In this document: positions 23,469 to 32,266 of the stretch, one piece after another
How the letters are laid out: each line of letters starts with the position of its first letter
How positions within the stretch are numbered: position 1 is the stretch's first letter
From: Streptomyces sp. cf386
GTDB lineage: Bacteria; Actinomycetota; Actinomycetes; Streptomycetales; Streptomycetaceae
Assembly (NCBI RefSeq): GCF_900103585.1
Contig: NZ_FNHV01000012.1
Coordinates: 196,594-260,593, forward strand
Direction: 5' to 3'
Length of the DNA stretch: 64,000 nucleotides
Translations under genes and position numbers: made by a program
The notes under the pieces: generated by a model
The model's input: the letters and a program-made list of their open reading frames with translations, nothing else
Database searches by the model: none
Told to the model about the DNA's origin: nothing

Positions 23469-24997
23469 TAAGAAGCGGCGTTGTCCAACCGTTGGCCGCG
23501 AAGTAGGAACCACGCTGCCACCGCCGCCGCGAGCAGGACTGCCGCGCCTGCGCCTGCCGCGATCGTGAGGCCGTCGACGAAGGCCTCCTGGGCCGAGGAC
23601 AGCATCGCCCGAGCTGTGTCCGACGGCATCGCAGCCGCCGCCTCCACCGCACCCCCCAACGACTCGTGCGCCTCGGCCGGAGTACCCGCCGGGCCGGAGA
23701 AGTTCCGGTACACGCCGGTCACGATCGAACCCAGTACGGCGATTCCCATCGCCGCGCCCAGCTCGTACGCCGTCTCCGACACCGCGGAGGCCGCGCCCGC
23801 CTGCTCCTTCGGCACGCTGGAGAGGATCACGTCCGACGTCACCGTGAAGGAGAAGCCGGCGCCGACGCCGACCACCAGCAGGGCGGCGCCGAGCAGGGGG
23901 TATCCCGTGGAACCGTCGATCACCGTGAGCGCGGCCAGGGCCAGGCCGATCGCCGCGAGGCCGCCGGAGACCACGGCCCGGACCGAGTAACGGCGGGCGA
24001 CGCGGCCGGCGATCAGGCCGGCCACCACCGCGCCGATCGCGGCGGGCAGTTCGGCCAGGCCCGCCTCGAACGGGCCCCGGCCCTGCACGAGTTGCAGGAA
24101 CTGGGAGAGGAAGAACACCAGGCCGGACAGGCCGAGGATGGTCAGCAGGTCGGCCAGCACCGCGCCGCTGAAGCCGCGACGGCGGAACAGCCGCATGTCC
24201 AGCAGCGGGGTCGGCAGCGTGAGTTGGCGGCGTACGAAGCCGTACAGCGCCGCCGCGCCCAGCAGGCCCGTGGCGAGCGTGACCCACGTGATGCCGTGCG
24301 TGGCCGCCTCCTTGACGGCGTACACGACACCGATCATGCCGACGAGCGACAGGGAGACGCTGCTCAGGTCCCACGGGCCGGGACTGGGGTTCCGGGATTC
24401 GGGCAGCAGCTTGATGCCGACGAGGACGAGGACCACCATCACGGGCAGGTTGATCAGGAAGACCGAACCCCACCAGAAGTGTTCGAGCAGGAAGCCACCG
24501 ACGATCGGGCCGACGGCCGTACCGGCGGAGGCGGTCGCGCCCCAGATGCCGACGGCGAGGCTGCGTTCGCGCGGGTCGTGGAAGAGGTTGCGGATCAGGG
24601 CGAGGGTGGCGGGCATCAGGGTGGCGCCCGCGACACCGAGCAACGCCCGGGCCAGGATCATCAGTTCGGGCGTGGTCGCGTAGGCGTTGAGGACGGATAT
24701 CGCGCCGAACGCCGTGGCGCCGACGAGCAGGATCCGCTTGCGGCCTATGCGGTCGCCCAGGCTGCCCATCGACACGAGCAGGCCCGCGATCACGAAGGAG
24801 TAGACGTCACCTATCCAGAGGAGCTGGGTGCCGGAAGGCTTCAGATCCTCGCTGATGTAGGGGGTCGCAAGGCCGAGGACGGTCGCGTCGACGGCCACCA
24901 GCAGCACGGCGAGCACCAGGACGGACAGCGCCAGCCAACGACCGGGGCGCTTCGTCACCGCCTCGGTCGTGGTCGCCGCCTGCACGGTGCTGGTCAT
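23468..24997 (-). CDS. MFS drug:H+ antiporter (DHA2, 14-TM)
   Basis: A 509-residue transporter: motif D LAVDATVLGLATPYISEDL in helix 1, WIGDVYSF in helix 2, motif A GSLGDRIGRKR, motif C GPIVGGFLLEHFWWGSVFLINLP. Length and two central helices fit the DHA2/EmrB-QacA group that exports lipophilic drugs or antibiotics. The start overlaps the stop of the upstream tetR (ATGA), so it is the regulated output of that repressor. Confidence 0.92.
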   Translation of the reverse strand: MTSTVQAATTTEAVTKRPGRWLALSVLVLAVLLVAVDATVLGLATPYISEDLKPSGTQLLWIGDVYSFVIAGLLVSMGSLGDRIGRKRILLVGATAFGAISVLNAYATTPELMILARALLGVAGATLMPATLALIRNLFHDPRERSLAVGIWGATASAGTAVGPIVGGFLLEHFWWGSVFLINLPVMVVLVLVGIKLLPESRNPSPGPWDLSSVSLSLVGMIGVVYAVKEAATHGITWVTLATGLLGAAALYGFVRRQLTLPTPLLDMRLFRRRGFSGAVLADLLTILGLSGLVFFLSQFLQLVQGRGPFEAGLAELPAAIGAVVAGLIAGRVARRYSVRAVVSGGLAAIGLALAALTVIDGSTGYPLLGAALLVVGVGAGFSFTVTSDVILSSVPKEQAGAASAVSETAYELGAAMGIAVLGSIVTGVYRNFSGPAGTPAEAHESLGGAVEAAAAMPSDTARAMLSSAQEAFVDGLTIAAGAGAAVLLAAAVAAWFLLRGQRLDNAAS

Positions 24998-25545
24998 GAT
25001 TCCTCTCTCCGTAGTGCGCCGCCGAGCAGCAGCTCGGTGATCATGTGGGTGAAGTCGTTGCGGGCGACCCTGCCCTCGGAGACCGCCCAGGCCCCGGAGG
25101 CCAGCAGGCCGTAGAGCGCCTCGGTGAGCCAGGCAGGGGTGAGGTCGATGCGGAACTCACCGCTCCGCTGGCCGCGCCGGAACAGCGCGGCGATGCGCTC
25201 GTCGATGCGCGCCCACCCCGCGTTCTGCTCCTCGCCCTCGAACAGCTGGTTCTCCGTGTAGAGGAAGGCGAGCAGTCCGGCCGCGGGCTCGATCTCGCGG
25301 ACCAGCCGGTGCACGGCGTCCCGCGCGGGCCCGTCGTCGAGGCGAGCCGCTTCCAGCGCGGCCTCGCACTCCGCGATGCCGTGCGACTCCAGTGCCCGCA
25401 CGAGGGCGTCGCGCCCGGCGAACTGCCGGTGCAGCGTGGCACGACTGATCCCGGCCGCCTTGGCGACCTCGTCCATGGTCGCGGTGGCTTTGCGGGTCAG
25501 CAGGGCTGCGGCGGTGCGTAGGACGTGGTCACGATCAACGGCCAT
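24994..25545 (-). CDS. TetR-family repressor of the adjacent MFS exporter
   Basis: A 183-residue TetR protein: N-terminal HTH (HVLRTAAALLTRKATATMDEVAKAAGISRATLHRQF, about 5-45) and a helical ligand-binding domain. The ATG at 25545 is preferred: the -10 TATTCT (25552-25557) ends 6 nt upstream, giving a leaderless mRNA, and the longer start at 25572 would put the operator inside the coding region. It forms a coupled operon with the MFS gene; ligand binding should release the operator at 25564-25583 and induce export. Confidence 0.9.
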   Translation of the reverse strand: MAVDRDHVLRTAAALLTRKATATMDEVAKAAGISRATLHRQFAGRDALVRALESHGIAECEAALEAARLDDGPARDAVHRLVREIEPAAGLLAFLYTENQLFEGEEQNAGWARIDERIAALFRRGQRSGEFRIDLTPAWLTEALYGLLASGAWAVSEGRVARNDFTHMITELLLGGALRREES

Positions 25546-25563
25546 GAGACGAGAATAGCGCAT

Positions 25564-25583
25564 GTGAGACATTGATGTCTCAC
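25564..25583. promoter_or_regulatory. TetR operator (20-bp palindrome)
   Basis: GTGAGACAT-TG-ATGTCTCAC, perfect on both arms. It lies 6-7 bp upstream of the -10 box of the tetR-MFS operon, over the spacer/-35 region, an ideal site for autorepression. Confidence 0.8.
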
Positions 25584-25628
25584 CATGGGCATGCGTGACT
25601 CATCACTGCTGATCAGTGGGGGTGTGCG

Positions 25629-26600
25629 TCAGTGCCAGGGCAGCTGCCCGCGCCGCTCCCAGTACGCGCCCGGCTCCTCAACCAGCACGGCCAGCCGCTC
25701 CAACTGCCCCTCGTCGAGGTCCACGACGGCGGCGTGCAGGTTGGACGCGAGTTGTACGGTCGTCGCGGCGCCGGAGAGGACCACACCGGCCCAGGGTTGG
25801 CACAGGATGACCGCGAGGGCGACCGCGTCGCACCCCAGAGACGTTTCTTCCGCTACGGCCTTCAGCGCGTCCGGCGCGTACGGGTCCGCGAGCCGCCCGT
25901 TGGCCACGCCCTCCTTCACGATCACCGTGAGTCCCGCGTCGTGAGCCTCGGCGAGGGCGGGGGCGGCCGAGGTCTCCAGGGCGTTGTACGTCGACTGGAC
26001 GGTGCGGAAGAGGGGCTCGCCGTCGACGGTGACCGCGAGGGCGGCGCGGATGGCGTCGGCCTGGGCGGGGCCGCTGGTGGAGAAGCCGATGGTGAGGCCC
26101 TGGGCGGCGGCCTCGGCGAGCCGGGCGTGGAGGTCCCTGTCGGTGAGGGCGGGGCTGTCCGGGGTCACCGAGTGGATCTGGTAGAGGTCGAGGCGGTCGC
26201 CGAGCAGGGCGTCGGTCTCGGCGCGCTGGCGCTCGTACGTCTGGAGGCCGTGGTCCTTGACCTCGTGCGTCTCGGCGTCCGCCGTCCAGCCGGCGGTGTA
26301 GGTGTAGCCCCATTTGCTGCCGACGACGATGTCGTCGAGGTCGGGGCGGGCGTTCAGCCAGTCGGCGAGGAACTCCTCCGAGCGGCCGTAGGAGCGGGCG
26401 GCGTCGAAGTAACGGACGCCTTGGGCGTAGGCGGCGTCGAGGAGTTCGTGGGTGCGGGTGCGGAGCGCCTCGACGCTGCGGTTCTCTCCGAGGTCCTGGT
26501 CTCGGCCGAGGTTGATGTAGCCGGGGCGGCCGACGGCGGCGAGGCCTAGTCCGATGTGGCAGGTGGGGGTTGTCGCTGTGGCCAGTCGGGCGAAGGGCAT
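25629..26600 (-). CDS. Aldo/keto reductase
   Basis: A 323-residue AKR: IGLGLAAVGRPGYINLGR, catalytic Asp and Tyr in GVRYFDAARSYGRSEE, Lys in IVVGSKWGY, His in DLYQIHSVT. It uses NADPH to reduce aldehydes or ketones in a TIM barrel. The C-terminal part ALAVILCQPWAGVVLSGAATT fits the family. Physiological substrate unknown. Its stop lies 46 bp upstream of the tetR operator, same direction. Confidence 0.88.
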   Translation of the reverse strand: MPFARLATATTPTCHIGLGLAAVGRPGYINLGRDQDLGENRSVEALRTRTHELLDAAYAQGVRYFDAARSYGRSEEFLADWLNARPDLDDIVVGSKWGYTYTAGWTADAETHEVKDHGLQTYERQRAETDALLGDRLDLYQIHSVTPDSPALTDRDLHARLAEAAAQGLTIGFSTSGPAQADAIRAALAVTVDGEPLFRTVQSTYNALETSAAPALAEAHDAGLTVIVKEGVANGRLADPYAPDALKAVAEETSLGCDAVALAVILCQPWAGVVLSGAATTVQLASNLHAAVVDLDEGQLERLAVLVEEPGAYWERRGQLPWH

Positions 26601-26705
26601 CGCGGGCTCCGTTTGGGTCGGCTCCAGTACGGCTTCCGACCAACGTAACCCGCGATGACCTTGACGTAATCGCCGTCGAGCTCGGTTTGTGCGGTGGTTT
26701 GGCGA

Positions 26706-26757
26706 GTGCGGGTTCGTTGTGGCTTGTCGCGCAGTTCCCCCGCGCCCCTGAAGGGCG
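26706..26757 (+). repeat. Dispersed 3'-end repeat, type B
   Basis: GTGCGGGTTCGTTGTGGC, TTGTCGCGCAGTTCCCC, CGCGCCCC. The type B core CGCGCAGTTCCCCGCGCCCC replaces the longer middle of type A. It ends at the argH stop region. Confidence 0.8.
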
Positions 26758-26763
26758 TTGGCC

Positions 26764-28194
26764 TTACCGCTTCTTGGCCGTCGCCCACTCGTGCTGCACC
26801 GTCACGTCCGCCTTCACCTCGGCCAACTGGATCGCGACCGCGCTCGGGGCCGTGCCGCCTCGGCCGTTGCGGGAGGCCAGGGCGCCCGGCACGTTCAGCA
26901 CCGTCCGCACCTCCGGCGTCAGGTGGGCCGAGATCTTCGCGAACTGTTCGTCCGTCAGCTCGTCCAGCTCCTTGCCCTCCGACTCGGCGACCTTCACGCA
27001 CTCGCCGGCGACCTCGTGCGCGACGCGGAACGGGACGCCCTGCTTGACCAGCCACTCGGCGATGTCGGTGGCGAGGGAGAAGCCGGCCGGGGCCAGTTCC
27101 TCCATGCGCTCGCGGTGGACGGTGAGGGTCGCCATCATGCCGGTGAAGGCGGGGAGCAGGACCTCCAGCTGGTCGCAGGAGTCGAAGACCGGCTCCTTGT
27201 CCTCCTGGAGGTCGCGGTTGTAGGCGAGGGGCAGGGCCTTGAGCGTGGCCAGCAGGCCCGTCAGGTTGCCGATCAGGCGGCCGCTCTTGCCGCGCGCCAG
27301 CTCCGCGATGTCCGGGTTCTTCTTCTGCGGCATGATCGACGAGCCCGTGGAGAACGCGTCGTGCAGGGTCACGAAGGAGAACTCCTTCGTGTTCCAGATG
27401 ATGATCTCCTCGGCGATCCGGGAGAGGTTCACGCCGATCATCGCGGTGATGAAGGCGAACTCGGCGACGAAGTCGCGGGACGCCGTGCCGTCGATCGAGT
27501 TGGCGGCCGACCCGTGCTCGAAGCCGAGGTCCTTCGCCACCGCCTCCGGGTCCAGACCGAGGGAGGAGCCCGCCAGGGCGCCCGAGCCGTACGGCGACAC
27601 GGCCGTGCGCTCGTCCCACTGGCGCAGGCGTTCGGCGTCCCGGGACAGGGACTGCACGTGGGCCAGGACGTGGTGGGCGAAGAGCACCGGCTGGGCGTGC
27701 TGGAGGTGCGTGCGGCCGGGCATCGCGACGTCGGGGTGGGCCTCGGCCAGGCCGATCAGCGCGTCCTGGAGGTCGGCGATCAGGCCGCCGATGACGCGGG
27801 CGTGGTCACGGAGGTACATCCGGAAGAGGGTCGCGACCTGGTCGTTGCGGGACCGGCCGGCGCGCAGCTTGCCGCCGAGGTCCGGGCCGAGGCGCTCCAG
27901 CAGGCCGCGCTCCAGGGCGGTGTGGACGTCCTCGTCGGCGATGGTGCCCACGAAGTCGCCCGAGGCCACATCCCCTTCGAGCTGGTCGAGGCCCGCGATC
28001 ATCCGGGTCAGTTCATCCTCGGTGAGCAGCCCCGCCTTGTGCAGCACGCGCGCGTGGGCGCGCGAACCGGCGATGTCGTACGGCGCCAGCCGCCAGTCGA
28101 AGTGGACGGACGCGGACAGCTTCGCCAGGGCCTCGGCGGGACCGTCGGCGAAACGGCCGCCCCAGAGCCGTACGTCACCGCTGTTGCTGCTCAC
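26764..28194 (-). CDS. argH: Argininosuccinate lyase
   Basis: A 476-residue member of the fumarase/aspartase superfamily: N-terminus LWGGRFADGPAEALAKLSASVHFD, ARGNR-like RAGRSRNDQVATLFR, HLQHAQPV, and signature GSSIMPQKKNPDIAE with the catalytic serine. It splits argininosuccinate into arginine and fumarate, the last step of arginine synthesis. It stands alone, separated from argCJBDR by about 6 kb as in S. coelicolor as I recall it. ARG-box candidates lie about 135-170 nt upstream and a 13-bp hairpin occupies the leader. Confidence 0.96.
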   Translation of the reverse strand: MSSNSGDVRLWGGRFADGPAEALAKLSASVHFDWRLAPYDIAGSRAHARVLHKAGLLTEDELTRMIAGLDQLEGDVASGDFVGTIADEDVHTALERGLLERLGPDLGGKLRAGRSRNDQVATLFRMYLRDHARVIGGLIADLQDALIGLAEAHPDVAMPGRTHLQHAQPVLFAHHVLAHVQSLSRDAERLRQWDERTAVSPYGSGALAGSSLGLDPEAVAKDLGFEHGSAANSIDGTASRDFVAEFAFITAMIGVNLSRIAEEIIIWNTKEFSFVTLHDAFSTGSSIMPQKKNPDIAELARGKSGRLIGNLTGLLATLKALPLAYNRDLQEDKEPVFDSCDQLEVLLPAFTGMMATLTVHRERMEELAPAGFSLATDIAEWLVKQGVPFRVAHEVAGECVKVAESEGKELDELTDEQFAKISAHLTPEVRTVLNVPGALASRNGRGGTAPSAVAIQLAEVKADVTVQHEWATAKKR

Positions 28195-28226
28195 TTGCTG
28201 CGCTCCTCGGGAGGTCTGGGTGTGGC

Positions 28227-28259
28227 ACCGCCTCCCCGTGGCGTGAACGGGGAGGCGGT
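28227..28259 (-). promoter_or_regulatory. Stable hairpin in argH leader
   Basis: Perfect 13-bp stem ACCGCCTCCCCGT / ACGGGGAGGCGGT with a 7-nt loop, ending 33 nt before the argH start. No U-run follows. It may be an attenuator element, an mRNA stabiliser, or part of a control with the short repeat-encoded ORF just upstream. Confidence 0.5.
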
Positions 28260-28328
28260 CGTCAGGCTAGTGCGAACTCCTCGACGAACCCATCAACGAA
28301 TTCGCCAACGAACTCACTACACAGTGAC

Positions 28329-28365
28329 CTGCATGAGTATGCAGAGCATTGCATGATTCGTCAAT
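28329..28365. promoter_or_regulatory. Two ARG-box candidates (ArgR operator) for argH
   Basis: CTGCATGAGTATGCAG (28329-28344) and ATTGCATGATTCGTCAAT (28348-28365) are both near-palindromic with TGCAT/ATGCA half-sites, spaced 3 bp apart, the usual double ARG-box geometry. ArgR is encoded at 34246-34800. Confidence 0.7.
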
Positions 28366-28481
28366 TTGGGGCGCCTTTGAACGCGGGAAACCGCTTTCCC
28401 GTACCTCTCGCCGAACGCAGGCGCCGCGTTTGTACACGACGACACCACCGACTGACTCCCGAACCCGAGTGAGGCATCCGC

Positions 28482-29330
28482 ATGTCCAGGGCTCTTCCGA
28501 AGTACAACAAGCGTCGCGTCGCGTTCATCGGCGGCGCCGCCGCGGTGGCGCTGTCCGGCACGGTGATCGCCGGCTTCGCCCTCGCCGGGGAGACGACATC
28601 GTCTTCGAAGAGCGGCACGAACGCCCGGACGCTGGCTGGCCCCGGCACCATCTCGTGCCCGGACGTCGCTTCCCGGCTGCCCGCGGTCCCGGCGACCGCG
28701 AAGGCGGAGGTCGACCGCAACCTCGCCCTGCTCAACACCCAGATCCAGGAAGCCAACAAGCGACTGGTCGACACCGTGGGCCAGGGTGGGCCCAACTTCG
28801 TCCAGAACGCCATCGTCGGCCCCCTCAAGGACAAGCGCGTGGCGACGATCAACCGCATCGCGACGGCCATCGGCCGCACGGCCGCCAGACCACAGGGTCT
28901 GGACTCGCTGGCGCCGTGCACCCTCAACGCGAACGGGAACGCGGGTGCCGCGACCCCCAGCGCGACCCCGACCAAGCAGGCCGGCGGCAACACGGGGAAC
29001 ACCGGCAATACAGGGAACACGGGGAACACCAACGCTGTCGGCACCATCTCTTGCCCGGACGTGAGGTCCAAGCTCCCGGCGGTCCCCGCGTCCGCGAGGG
29101 CCGAGGTCGACCGCAACCTCGCCCTGCTCAACACCCAGATCCAGGAGGCCAACAAGCGACTCGCGTCCTCGGTCGGCCAGGGCGGGCCCAACTTCGTCCA
29201 GAACGCCATCCTCGGCCCCCTGAAGGACAAGCGCGTGGCGGCGATCGACCGCATCGCCATCTCCATCGGGCGCACGGCGGCCAAGCCGCAGGGTCTGAAC
29301 TCCCTGGCCGCCTGCACGCTCACCAAGTGA
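28482..29330 (+). CDS. Secreted protein with tandemly duplicated ~85-residue domain
   Basis: A 282-residue exported protein: Sec-type signal (KRRVAFIGGAAAVALSGTVIAGFALA, about residues 10-36), then two near-identical domains. Both begin with GTISCPDV, continue PAVPA, AEVDRNLALLNTQIQEANKR, VGQGGPNFVQNAI and GPLKDKRVA, and end in a second Cys (APCTL / AACTL), suggesting one disulfide each. A GNT-repeat linker (about 160-180) joins them. The family is unknown to me; the pattern of a helix pair closed by a disulfide fits an extracellular binding or inhibitory module. The gene is divergent from argH and ends before a promoter for the next gene. Confidence 0.8.
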   Translation: MSRALPKYNKRRVAFIGGAAAVALSGTVIAGFALAGETTSSSKSGTNARTLAGPGTISCPDVASRLPAVPATAKAEVDRNLALLNTQIQEANKRLVDTVGQGGPNFVQNAIVGPLKDKRVATINRIATAIGRTAARPQGLDSLAPCTLNANGNAGAATPSATPTKQAGGNTGNTGNTGNTGNTNAVGTISCPDVRSKLPAVPASARAEVDRNLALLNTQIQEANKRLASSVGQGGPNFVQNAILGPLKDKRVAAIDRIAISIGRTAAKPQGLNSLAACTLTK

Positions 29331-29408
29331 CGTGACAGGCACTGTGGCCGCCCCGCTGAACGCCGGCCGGGGCGGCCACGGACGCGTCAACCGGACGCCG
29401 TAATTCCT

Positions 29409-29437
29409 TAGACAGGCGAACGACCCACACCCATAAT
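29409..29437 (+). promoter_or_regulatory. Sigma-HrdB-like promoter, leaderless
   Basis: -35 TAGACA (29409-29414), 17-nt spacer, -10 CATAAT (29432-29437). The GTG start at 29446 lies 8 nt after the -10 box, so the mRNA should start at the initiation codon. Confidence 0.65.
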
Positions 29438-29445
29438 CGGTTGAC

Positions 29446-30033
29446 GTGGGAAAAACTTATGAGCGCATAGACGGCAGGCTCCGCACGTTCATCGAGGAGC
29501 AGCCGCTCTTCTTCACCGCGACCGCTCCCCTGTCCGCCGACGGGACGGTCAACCTCTCCCCCAAGGGCCTCCAGGGCTCCTTCGCCATCCTCGACGAACT
29601 CACCCTGGCCTACCTCGACTTCGCCGGCTCCAACGCCGAGACCATCGCCCACCTGCGGGAGAACGGCCGGATCACCCTCATGTGGTGCGCCTTCCAGGGC
29701 CCGCCGAACATCGTCCGCGTGCACGGCCAGGGTGAGGCCGTCTTCCGTGACGACCCCCGTTTCAAGGAACTGCTCGGCCACTTCCCCGACATCGACCCGA
29801 ACCTGCACGGCCTGCGCGCGATCATCGTGGTGCGGGCCGAACTCATTCGCGACTCCTGCGGGTACGCGGTGCCCCTCATGACGTACCACGAGGACCGCGA
29901 CCTGCACGGCAAGCGGTTCGCGCGCGAGGACGACGACTCGCTCAGCGCGTACTTCACCAAGAAGGAGTACATCGCGACCAGCCTGGATGGCCTACCCGGG
30001 CTGCCGTTGCCGCTGCCTCCGTCTAGCGTCTGA
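29446..30033 (+). CDS. Pyridoxamine 5'-phosphate oxidase-family flavoprotein
   Basis: A 195-residue split-barrel protein: FFTATAPLSADGTVNLSPKGLQGSF, LAYLDFAGSNAETIAHLRENGRITLMW and IVRVHGQGEAVFRDDPRF are typical of the PNPOx-like FMN-binding family. Members bind FMN, haem or F420; many actinobacterial ones reduce with F420H2. The residues that would fix PNPOx activity itself are not evident. GTG start with a good promoter directly upstream. The next gene follows 3 nt after the stop. Confidence 0.85.
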   Translation: MGKTYERIDGRLRTFIEEQPLFFTATAPLSADGTVNLSPKGLQGSFAILDELTLAYLDFAGSNAETIAHLRENGRITLMWCAFQGPPNIVRVHGQGEAVFRDDPRFKELLGHFPDIDPNLHGLRAIIVVRAELIRDSCGYAVPLMTYHEDRDLHGKRFAREDDDSLSAYFTKKEYIATSLDGLPGLPLPLPPSSV

Positions 30034-30036
30034 GCC

Positions 30037-30738
30037 ATGCGCCCCGGTGTCGTCGCCCTCGCGTCCGCGTCCTTCCTCGTCCTCGGTGCCGCGCCCGGCG
30101 GCGCTCCACCGCAGCCGCTGCCCGCACGGATGGCCGACACCGGGGGCGGGAGCCAACTGATCACCGCGGTGGCACCCAAGGCCGGCTCGACGTCGGGGAC
30201 GGTCACCTGGTGGGACCGGGTGGGCGGGAAGTGGGTGAAGACCGGTTCGGCGCCGGCACGGTTCGGAGCGAAGGGGCTCGTCGAGGGGGCCGAGCGCAAG
30301 CAGGGCACGAACACGACGCCGACGGGGCTGTACGGGCTGCCGTACGCCTTCGGCATCAAGGCCGCGCCGCGCGGTACGGCGTACAAGTACCGCCGCGTTC
30401 ACCAGGACTCCTGGTGGTGCCAGGACAACGACTCCCGGGCGTACAACCGCTGGACCGAGCCATTGGCACGCGACTGCCGGGCCGCCGAGTCCGAGCACCT
30501 GGTCTCCTACGGCGCGCTGTACGCGTACGCGCTCGTCATCGACTTCAACTACGCGCGCCCGGTGAAGAACCGAGGGGCCGGGATCTTCCTCCATGTGAAG
30601 GGGCGCGGGGCGACGGCCGGTTGTGTCTCGGTGTCCGAGGACGCGATGAAGCGGATCCTCACATGGGCCGATCCGCGGCGGAAGCCGCACATGGCGATCG
30701 GGACGACGGACGGGCCCACGGCGATCACCCGGTACTGA
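30037..30738 (+). CDS. Secreted L,D-transpeptidase-like (YkuD) protein
   Basis: A 233-residue exported protein: signal peptide about 1-22, then a region typical of YkuD-like enzymes of the COG3786 type: GTNTTPTGLYGLPYAFG, WWCQDNDSRAYNRW, LVSYGALYAYALVIDFNY and the catalytic segment GIFLHVKGRGATAGCVSVSE. The nucleophile would be the Cys of AGCVS; the classical SHGC is TAGC here, which is normal for this branch. Likely works on peptidoglycan. It is close (3 nt) to the PNPOx gene and 108 bp before the electron-transfer set. Confidence 0.8.
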   Translation: MRPGVVALASASFLVLGAAPGGAPPQPLPARMADTGGGSQLITAVAPKAGSTSGTVTWWDRVGGKWVKTGSAPARFGAKGLVEGAERKQGTNTTPTGLYGLPYAFGIKAAPRGTAYKYRRVHQDSWWCQDNDSRAYNRWTEPLARDCRAAESEHLVSYGALYAYALVIDFNYARPVKNRGAGIFLHVKGRGATAGCVSVSEDAMKRILTWADPRRKPHMAIGTTDGPTAITRY

Positions 30739-30846
30739 GCAAGTACGGACCGAGCACAACTGAACACACGGACCTCCCCGCACGTATCTCTGGGCCAAGG
30801 GACCACGTCAATCACGCACTCCCCTTGCCCCGTCCCCGGAGGAACC

Positions 30847-32229
30847 GTGACCACCACGCTCGCGGGCGGCCGTGCCGCCCGACGCCAGACGATGCGCCGC
30901 ATCCGCCCGCGCCGCTCCCCGGCCGTTCCGCTGGTGATCGCCCTATGGGCGGGCGCGGCGGCGGTGCTGTGGCTGTGGTGGGACAACACGCCGTCCCTCG
31001 CGGACAACACCGCCAAGATCATCGCCGCGGGCCGGATCACCGGTCTGCTCGCCGGTTACCTGATGGCCCTCGTGGTGCTCCAGATGGCGCGGGTGCCCGC
31101 GCTGGAGCGACGGGTGGGCTCGGACCGGGTCGCGCGCTGGCACGCGATGAGCGGCCGGTACACGATCTGCCTGGTCATCGCGCACGTCTTCCTCATCATG
31201 TGGGGGTACGCGCTCCAGGCCGGCAAGACGCTGGGTGACGTCGTCCAGCAGACGATCGACTCGGTCAACACGCTGCCGGACATGGGCAAGGCGGCCATCG
31301 GCACCGGGCTGCTGTTCTTCATCGCGTTCATCTCGATCGGGGGCATCCGCCGCCGGATCCCGTACGACACCTGGTACCACGTGCACCTGCTCACGTACGC
31401 GGCGGTGTTCCTGACGTTCTGGCACCAGATCTCCACCGGCAACGAGTTCGCCGTCGAGCCGACCGCGAAGACCTTCTGGTACGGCCTGTACGGCGTGGTC
31501 ACCGCGCTGGTGGTCTGGTATCGGATCCTCACCCCGATCCGCCTCAACCTGCGGCACCGGATGTATGTCGAGGCGGTCATCGAGGAGACGCCGGGCGTCG
31601 TGTCGGTGCTGATCGGCGGGCGCAAGCTGCACCGTATGGGCGCGGAGGCGGGGCACTTCTTCCGCTGGCGGTTCAAGGCGCCGGGCATGCGGTTCAGCTC
31701 CCACCCCTACTCGCTGTCGGCGGCGCCCCGCCCCGACATGCTGCGGATCACGGTCAAGGCGATCGGCGACCACACGTCCCGGCTGCGCGACCTGAAGCCC
31801 GGCACCAAGGTGTGGGCCGAGGGCCCGTACGGCGCCATGACCGCCCAGCGCCGCAGCCGCGGCAAGGTGCTGCTGGTGGCGGGCGGCGTCGGCATCACGC
31901 CGATGCGTGCCCTGTTCGAGACGCTGCCCGGCGCGGCCGGTGACATCACCCTGCTCTACCGGGCCAACAGCACCCAGGACCTGGCGCTGTGGGACGAGCT
32001 CGCGGCCATCGCCGACGAGCGCGGTGCCCGGCTGATGTACGCGGTGAACAGCCCCGACGGCGAGCGGCCGGACATCTCGGCGGACCGGCTGCGCCAGAAG
32101 CTGCCGGACATCGACAAGCACGACGTGTTCATGTGCGGGCCGGCCGGCTTCGCACAGGGCGTGTACGAAGCACTGCGCGGCGCGGGTGTGCCCGCCCGCC
32201 GCATCCATCACGAGTCGTTCGAGATGTGA
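30847..32229 (+). CDS. Membrane ferric-reductase-like flavo-haem oxidoreductase
   Basis: A 460-residue protein. The N-terminal half (about 25-225) has six membrane helices of the ferric-reductase type, with paired histidines for haem (RWHAMSGRYTICLVIAH, then TWYHVHLLTYAAVFLTFWHQ). The C-terminal half is a ferredoxin-NADP reductase module: FAD motif SHPYSLSAAP, NAD(P) motif VLLVAGGVGITPMRALFE, terminal MCGPAGF. It should carry electrons from cytosolic NAD(P)H through FAD and haem to the outer membrane face. The next genes encode a triple-FMN secreted protein and ApbE, the likely electron acceptor and its maturase. Confidence 0.9.
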   Translation: MTTTLAGGRAARRQTMRRIRPRRSPAVPLVIALWAGAAAVLWLWWDNTPSLADNTAKIIAAGRITGLLAGYLMALVVLQMARVPALERRVGSDRVARWHAMSGRYTICLVIAHVFLIMWGYALQAGKTLGDVVQQTIDSVNTLPDMGKAAIGTGLLFFIAFISIGGIRRRIPYDTWYHVHLLTYAAVFLTFWHQISTGNEFAVEPTAKTFWYGLYGVVTALVVWYRILTPIRLNLRHRMYVEAVIEETPGVVSVLIGGRKLHRMGAEAGHFFRWRFKAPGMRFSSHPYSLSAAPRPDMLRITVKAIGDHTSRLRDLKPGTKVWAEGPYGAMTAQRRSRGKVLLVAGGVGITPMRALFETLPGAAGDITLLYRANSTQDLALWDELAAIADERGARLMYAVNSPDGERPDISADRLRQKLPDIDKHDVFMCGPAGFAQGVYEALRGAGVPARRIHHESFEM

Positions 32230-32266
32230 GCGACGGGACTTCAAGACTTCAGGAGCTGTAGAAGCC

